64,000 nt of DNA. Source: Phialocephala subalpina (Eukaryota > Ascomycota > Leotiomycetes > Helotiales > Mollisiaceae). Each line of letters starts with the position of its first letter. Within the stretch, counting starts at the first letter, position 1. Below the pieces are notes generated by a model. That model was not told the origin of the DNA. It was given only the letters and a program-made list of their open reading frames with translations, and made no database searches. The position numbers and the translations under genes are program-made. The stretch covers positions 27,075 through 91,074 of the forward strand of contig FJOG01000089.1 of the NCBI GenBank assembly GCA_900073065.1. The letters are read 5' to 3'. This document shows positions 57,545 to 64,000 of this stretch, in pieces.

Positions 57545-60330
57545 AACATTTTAAATTAATATTATAAGTAAATTTGAAGGGGTTTAAAGTATACTTAGAG
57601 TAAGTTAATTGACTTGGGTTACTTAATAAGCGATTATTTAATGGGTAGGGTAAGACGAATGCAACGAAGGCTAAAACGATAATACGTTTGAATATATTGC
57701 TAAGTATAAGGTTCTAATTTATACTTTGCATTATACGGTAATTCGAGGGTTAAAAACCCATTTAAGTAATATATATAGTTTAGATAAAACGAGGCGTGCT
57801 TTATTACTTTAAAAGTATGGCTCGCTGTTATTACGCCAGTTAAAGGACGTGAGACTATTAAAGCTAAGTGGTTTTCCATTTTAGTCATTTAGTCAACTAT
57901 TAAATGTATTATTATGTGATGATTATACTTATATCATAGTATTAAAGGATGGGATATAGAAGTATTATAAAGATTACGGTTGGCGGTTTTCGAAGGACGA
58001 TTCGAGCTATTAGACAAAAGTCAAAATATAGACATTTTTTGGCTATATATATTAAAGATATTTTATCGTGGCTAACTAAGAACGTCCGAAGGCTTCTCTA
58101 GACGCGAAAAGAGTCGAAGAGGATGAAAATACTGCGATTCGAGATTAATTGCTACGCGAATTCAATGAAATCGACGAGCGGGATATAAAACGGCTTAAAA
58201 TTGCAAATTTTAAGACCGAAAAAAGCGATAATATTAATTGGTGGAACTTTGTGTAATAGCGATCGCACTTTAGTAATCGCAATATTAGGCGTATTACTTA
58301 TACTAGTAAGTTGTCGGACCGGAAAGATAAGTAGCTCTAACGCGTAAGCGAAATCGTCGATATAATGATTAAGCGTGCCGTAAATGGGCTGAGTAGTTTG
58401 TACGATAATACTCCATATTGGCTGCGAACGGCAAATTCGATTAAGAAAGTTGAAAACCGGCTTATAATGCGATTGTAAAACGAGGATAATTTAGACCGGT
58501 ATATTGCTTATTTTTAGCGTTTTGCTTATTATTTGTTACGAGTATACGTAGCGCAAAAAGAGAAGGAGAGCTATAAACGTGATAAAAGTAAGAGTGGAGA
58601 TAAGGGGTTAATAGACGATAATGAAAAAGTTATTATAAACGACGTTGAAGAGGATGAAAAGGGGGATGAGACTCAAGAAACTAATGATAATAGAGAGTTT
58701 AATGTGATAAAAGACTGCTATGAACTGATAAAATTTAGCTTAAAACAAAAGTAATTATTGCAAAATATACTTGAGTCATTAGAATCCGGAGAAGACGAGG
58801 ATGCAAAAAGAGAAGGAGAGCTATAAACGTGATAAAAGTAAGAGTGGAGATAAGGGGTTAATAGACGATAATGAAAAAGTTATTATAAACGACGTTGAAG
58901 AGGATGAAAAGGGGGATGAGACTCAAGAAACTAATGATAATAGAGAGTTTAATGTGATAAAAGACTGCTATGAACTGATAAAATTTAGCTTAAAACAAAA
59001 GTAATTATTGCAAAATATACTTGAGTCATTAGAATCCGGAGAAGACGAGGATTATATTACAAGTCATAGTATTAAATATCTCAAATTAATATTATAAGTA
59101 AGTTTAAAGGGGTCTAAAGTATACTTGGAGTAAGTTAATTGACTTGGGTTACTTAATAAGCGATTATTTAATGGGTAAAGTAGGACGAACGCAACGAAAA
59201 CCAAAACGACGATACGTTTAAATATATTGCTAAGTATGAAGTTCTAATTTGTACTTTGCATCGTATGATAATTCGAGGGTTAAAAACCCATTTAAGTAAT
59301 GTATATAGTCTAAATAAAACGAGGCGTGTTTTATTGCTTTAAAAGTATGGCTCGCTACTATTACGTTAGTTAAAGGACGTGAGATTACTAAAATTAAGTA
59401 GTTTTCCATTTTAATTATTTAATTAATTATTAAATGCATTATTATATGATGATTATACTTATATTATAGTATTAAAGGATGGGATATAGAAGTATTATAA
59501 AGATTACGGTTGGCGGTTCTCGAAGGATAACTCGGGCTATTAGATAAAAGTTAAAGTATAAACATTTTTTGGCTATATATATTAAAGATATTTTATCGTG
59601 GCTAATTAAGAACGTTCGAAAGCTTCTTTAAACGCGGAAAGAGTCGAAGAGAATAAAGATATTACGATTCGAGACTAATTATTACGCGAATTCAATGAAA
59701 TCGACGAGCGGGATATAAAACGGCTTAAAATTACAGATTCTAAGACCGAAAAAAGCGATAATATTAATTAGTAGAACTTTATATAATAGCGATTGCACTT
59801 TAGTAGTCGTAATATTAGACGTATTGCTTATGTAAGCAAATTACCGGACCGGAAAGATAAGTAGTTATAACGCGTAAGCGAAATCGTTAATATAATGATT
59901 AAGCGTACTATGGATGGACTAAGCAATTTATACGATAATACTCCGTATTAACTGCGAACGGCGAACTCGATTAAGAAGGTTGAGAATCGGCCTATAGTAC
60001 GGTTGCAAAATAAGGATAGTTTAGACCGGTATATTGCTTATTTTCGGCGCTTTGCTTACTATTTGTTATGAGTGTACGCAGCGCAAAAAGAGAGGGAAAG
60101 TTGTAAACGTAGTGAAAGGGAGAGCGGGGATAAAGGGCTAATAGACGACAATAGAGAGGTTATTGCAGACGAAGTTAAAGAAAGTGAAGAGGAGGATAAG
60201 ACTTAGTAGGCTAGTAATAGTGAAGAGTTTGATATGATGAAAGATTATTGTGAATTAATAAAATTTAGCTCGGAGTAGAAATAGTTATTATAAGATATGC
60301 TCGAGTTATTGGAAGTAGGAGAAGATGAGG
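57545..60330 (+). repeat. imperfect direct duplication of the DUF3505 part within copy B
   Basis: Positions 57545-58800 and 59067-60330 are alternative versions of the same coding stretch, and 52701-53965 in copy A is a third. All share AGTTAATTGACTTGGGTTAC (one base differs in copy A) and later AAATCGACGAGCGGGA. Differences are scattered C/T and G/A changes plus a few indels. Confidence 0.75.
58553..59052 (+). repeat. perfect 250-bp tandem duplication
   Basis: 58553-58802 and 58803-59052 are identical base for base as far as I can compare, from GCAAAAAGAGAAGGAGAGC to GAAGACGAGGAT. Both encode KEKESYKRDKSKSGDKGLID and what follows, and both are RIP-degraded in the same way. Confidence 0.9.
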
Positions 60331-62139
60331 ATATTTAAGTTCAAAAGATAAGTGCGCTTATAATGTCTATGATTATATAGAGTTTAAAAGGCTGCGATCG
60401 ATTTGATAGTCTTGTGATTTATTTTGTAGTTGTTTTGGGAATTATCGAAGACGAAAACCGCTTGAGACGTAGTAATAAGTATTTATATATGTTTATTGGG
60501 TTTATATATTGCGTTTGAGTTTTATTTATTGAATATATATTGCTAGTAGCGACGAGGGGAGAGTAGACTACAAAAGATATCGATCGATTTCTTGAGTTGC
60601 GAAAGAAATATCTCGTAGTTGGAAACTATAGTTTATATAGTTTTTTAATTAAAATACTGGGATATAGTAAGATAATGAGTATGTAAAAAATTAATTAGTT
60701 TAGTATTATTTGGACTCGGTTTAAAACGAATCGTTTGGATGGTAATATTTTGGAATTTCATAGGAAGCCGTTATCGATTAAGCGGTTTAAGGATACTATT
60801 CACGATATGATTCGAGAGGTTGAAGATATTTTGTAGTAAGATTTAATGTGGGTTACGCAAAAGAAGGACCGGTTTGAGATTAATTTGGACGTGATCTAAA
60901 ATAATCTATCATTAGTTGCACGAGGTGCTTTATAGGTGACAAATGAAGCTAATAGAATGAAGGATAAAAGAGAGTGGATAATAGATCAAATATTAAAGGC
61001 TTTAAAAGATTAGTAATTATAGGATCGAAAGAAGAATATATGGCGAATGACGAGAGTTTGCGAGTATCGGCAATTGTAAAAGCGAATCAAGGAATTGTCG
61101 CTTGCTTTAAGGTATAAAAGCGATAGTTTATTAAGTCGCGGAGAAGAGATTACGCTTATTCGATTCCGTAATGGACTTCTTTAAAAGTGTAATATATATG
61201 TGATCGGCGGACGAATCGCGTATATTACGCGGTATTACAAGTCTTAAGCATTCTTTGGTGAAACTAAAATTATCCTACGATTTCTCTTATAGCGGATAGG
61301 ATAAATCTAAGCCATATATTTGGTTTACGTGTAGCTATTTTCCGAGATTTTAGATTAGAAAATAAATGGATTCCCTTGGAGTGATTATCTTTGGTATAAT
61401 AAATATAGTTTATAGACTCGCGAGCATTTGATTAAGGTCTTAACCCAGGAAACCGCTATTTGACTAAAAATACGGTTAATTACGCAAGATTATCGGAATG
61501 TGGCTATTAAGATAAGCCGCGAATATATCGGAGCAGAGTTTCTAAGGGATTTTCCCGCGACTAAGGATATGCCGCATAAAGATATTAATATCGTTATAAG
61601 TGCTATAGATTTTATAACTACTTATAAAAAAGATATTGCGGAGCGGTATAAAGTGCGTAGTAATATTATCCGTAATTTGAGTGATAAAAGCATTCGGATC
61701 TTTGGGGCTATTGGCACCCAATGGTACCAACTATTAAAATTAAATAGTAAAAAGCTATCCCTATCCGCGAAGTATCACCGGGGTCTATCGTATAGTACTC
61801 CACCAGCCAATCTAATTCCCAAGAGGTCGAGATTACCGTTGGGAAGACCGCAGTCCGTGGTTTTTACTCCGCCGTTAATTAGTTTATTTCAACCGGGGTT
61901 ATTAACGCTATTGAGTTTAAATTTGTCCGAGTATAGGTTATTAAAGTTGGAGCTGATAGCGTTTTTTAGTCGGCCACGGGTTGAAGTAGTAACGACTAAA
62001 GTTCTGCTATTTACCACGGTCCCAATTTACTCTGGAGAGGAGATTTATAACGGATTAAAAAAGGTGCTCAACTAAGAAGAGCTCGAGTTTTGTTCGGATG
62101 AATAGAGAGAGGCTGTTTTTATTGCACTGGATTAATAGA

Positions 62140-63240
62140 CTCTATTAATTGTGGTATTACCCATTGGAGGCGATAAAACGCTAATTTTTACACTTCCAAT
62201 TATATTTTGGGATTTAGGCGTTAATATTATAATAGTACCGTTTAATGCACTCGAGAAGGATTACGTACAGCGGCTTCGGCTTGCTTATATCGAATATGTC
62301 GTCTAGCACTATAAAGAGACGCGGTATACCCCCGTAGTAGTAATTAGCGCTAATCGAGTAATAATAACCGGGTTTATTACGTATAAATCGATACTTCGGA
62401 AAAGAAAATTATTACGCCGTATAGTATTTAATGAATATTATCTTTCATTTACAGTTAGTAACTACCGGCCTAAACTACGGCAGTTTAGTCATCTTCAAGT
62501 GCTCTGGTGCCCTATAATCTTACTAATGGCCACACTCCCACTTATTCGATTGGATGAGTTGCGAAAAGTAATATACATCTTCGACTTTCGTTTGATTCGT
62601 ATAAACACGATTCGGGCCAATATTCGGTACATAGTACGGCGATGTCCCAATAAGAGTATATTGAAGCTCGTTAAGGAAATGGCACGGCTACGGCGTCTAA
62701 GACCAGGAGAGCGTGGCATCTTCTATTATAATAGCCGAGATAAAACCGAAGAAGTGGCCAAGGTTTTAAGTTGTCCGTATTATCATTCTATAGTTGATGA
62801 AAAGGATGCAGCTATTAAGAAGTAGTTATAGGATGCGGGTTTCATAGTTACCATTAGAGCACTTGGCACTAGTGGAGATTATCTTAGAATCGTCTATATT
62901 GTGCACATTAGAGTCCCGTACGGTATGATCGACTTTGCACAAGAGACTGGGCGTGGTGGACGAGCTGGGGAGGACGTTAATTCGATTATTTTACTTGAAG
63001 ATGCCGAATCCCAGCGGCTCGAGAAGTAAGACGCTACGGAGTTGACGGTCGACGAGCTTGCTATACAGCGGTTTATTCAAACACGGGAATATCGACGTTT
63101 TGCTATGAGTAGCTATTTAAATGAGGAAAGGCAAACTTGTGAAGAAGTTGGCGGACGGCTCTGCGATTGTTGCGGCGGAGGGGTTTCGGATTGGACTGCG
63201 AGTCAAGTTCGAGCAGTTAAGGCGTTGCAGTAATTTGAGG
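62140..63240 (+). pseudogene. RecQ-type helicase domain of copy B
   Basis: Helicase motifs are readable in order: LIVVLPIGGDKTLIFTLP (motif I; the usual TGGGKS is altered), VPFNALEKDYVQRLRLAY, IVFNEYYLSF at the DEAH position (D changed to N), and ATLPLIRLDELRKVIYI (the usual TATLPP). GERGIFYYNSRDKTEEVAKV, ALGTSGDYLRIVYIVHIRVP and IDFAQETGRGGRAGEDVNSI (motif VI) follow. A Cys pair cluster CDCCGGGVSDW comes next. Only a few stops interrupt (for example at about 62305, 62823 and 63027), so this part is less degraded than the N-terminal half. Confidence 0.8.
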
Positions 63241-64000
63241 ATAAGATGAATGAAGTTCAGCGGCATTGTGAGTTCTGTTGGGCAACGTATAAGCCAATTA
63301 AAGCAAAGTATTCGCCCGTGGGCTATACTTAGACAAATAGAGTGAATTTGGAATAGAGCGCGTAGTTATAAGATAAGATTCGTTTCGATCGGCGGTGTCG
63401 CGATTATTAGAAGTGTAGGATTAGCCAGTAAATCTGTAAAGGGATCGAGAATAAGTAAGCGTGCCAATGGAGTAATATTGCGGCGTGTTTTTGGCTCAAC
63501 TAGTTTTATTTTCCCCATGGGCAAAGAGCACTCGCTAAAGAGGGCTATTAAGGCCAAAAGATTATCGCATATCGAAAATGGCTTAGTCTCCGAGCTCGAC
63601 GGAAAGTCTAAGGCGCTATTATTAGTAACGGGATGTGGCTTCTTTAGACTATGTTCTAAAGAGACGATAAAGTTCAAAGGGGAAAGAACGGAAGTAGTAT
63701 AAAGGGTTTAAATCGGGCCGTTATTACTATAACGGAAGAGGAATCAGGCACTCCCCGGGACGGAGTAGAGAGCGAAAACGAAATAGAAATCGAAGTGGAG
63801 ACAAAAAAGGAAATTAGTAAGGCGATCGAATCAATTAAAGAGGATATTTTAAGCCGGCGCTCGCGGGTGATCAAATGGCTTAGTACGCACTGTATTTACT
63901 ATGAAATAACGAGGGCGCCGCAAAGTAATAGTAAGCATTAGTATAAGACGTGCTACTGGTCCTAAGGCTTGGCGGATAATCTTGGGTATTTAGCGTCCGT

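Larger units (their letters stand above)
55260..64000 (+). pseudogene. telomere-linked RecQ-type helicase with DUF3505, degraded copy B, continues past the window
   Basis: Plus-strand coding can be followed through many stops. First comes IELRAGVAKEVKAEQTLALQ (56190), then a Pro/Ala/Thr-rich linker (PIIPTPTPAPAATLAPV, 56730), then KAPPTPTKRTTFKLAK and QLRNFQGYTHEQHREANQ. DUF3505-like zinc-binding parts follow at about 57700-58050 and 59220-59580 (TLHRMIIRGLKTHLSN, KVQTFF-like). Later come GLLQKCNIYVI (61190) and AEFLRDFPATKDMPHKDINI (61530). The RecQ helicase is at 62140-63020, and a Cys-rich tail runs to 64000. Such DUF3505/RecQ proteins lie in fungal subtelomeres and are thought to move or expand there. 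TAG and TAA stand mostly for Gln and Trp, the RIP pattern. Confidence 0.75.

Noticed and set aside
58533..59004. Two short intact plus-strand frames in the 250-bp tandem repeat as small genes
   Set aside because: They are pieces of the degraded helicase-type gene, matching the corresponding part at about 60100, not independent genes.

Overview
This window comes from a filamentous ascomycete, most likely an accessory or subtelomeric part of its genome. The evidence is short GT-AG introns of about 45-60 bp, three HET-domain genes, a fungal STAND (NLR-type) gene, Zn2Cys6 regulators, a SUR7-like membrane protein, a chromovirus-type Ty3/gypsy element, and long AT-rich blocks full of TpA and stop codons that look like repeat-induced point mutation (RIP). 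Two runs of N (3957-4459 and 36707-37193) are assembly gaps inside genes. I found no tRNA, rRNA or CRISPR array.

Layout. 1-2455: minus-strand HET gene running off the left edge. 3011-4764: Zn2Cys6 factor split by a gap. 5489-5946: doubtful small gene. 5990-7210: decayed TGAGC-rich repeats. 7834-8547: S28 peptidase pseudogene with an internal deletion. 9773-10229: MITE with long terminal inverted repeats. 10472-13215: intact secreted GH78 alpha-L-rhamnosidase. 13203-15028: a foreign gene tail fused to a truncated HET gene. 16294-20363: broken STAND gene with N-terminal domain, NACHT, ankyrin repeats and a Ser/Thr kinase. 21131-21806: Zn2Cys6 fragment cut by a dispersed repeat. 22859-23721: intact SUR7/PalI-like gene. 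24317-24577: solo LTR. 24977-33081: full-length gypsy element with a 5-bp target duplication and an extra antisense reading frame. 33705-42823: giant sacsin-like protein with two HSP90-type ATPase modules and a C-terminal BTB domain. 43746-46274: remnants of a possible P450 and an adenylate-forming enzyme. 46489-47065: second dispersed repeat copy beside an ankyrin fragment. 47293-49423: intact HET gene. 50936-64000: RIP-degraded, partly duplicated copies of a subtelomeric DUF3505/RecQ helicase, continuing past the right edge.

How the parts fit. HET, NACHT/ankyrin and possibly the sacsin-like chaperone belong to families tied to fungal non-self recognition and regulated cell death. Here they are clustered, mostly on the minus strand, and several are decaying through C-to-T or G-to-A stop codons, truncation and small duplications. 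With the telomere-linked-helicase remnants, this suggests a fast-turnover region. The genes that look usable as written are the rhamnosidase, the SUR7-like gene, the HET gene at 47293-49423 and probably the HET gene at 1-2455. The sacsin-like gene has one clear frameshift.
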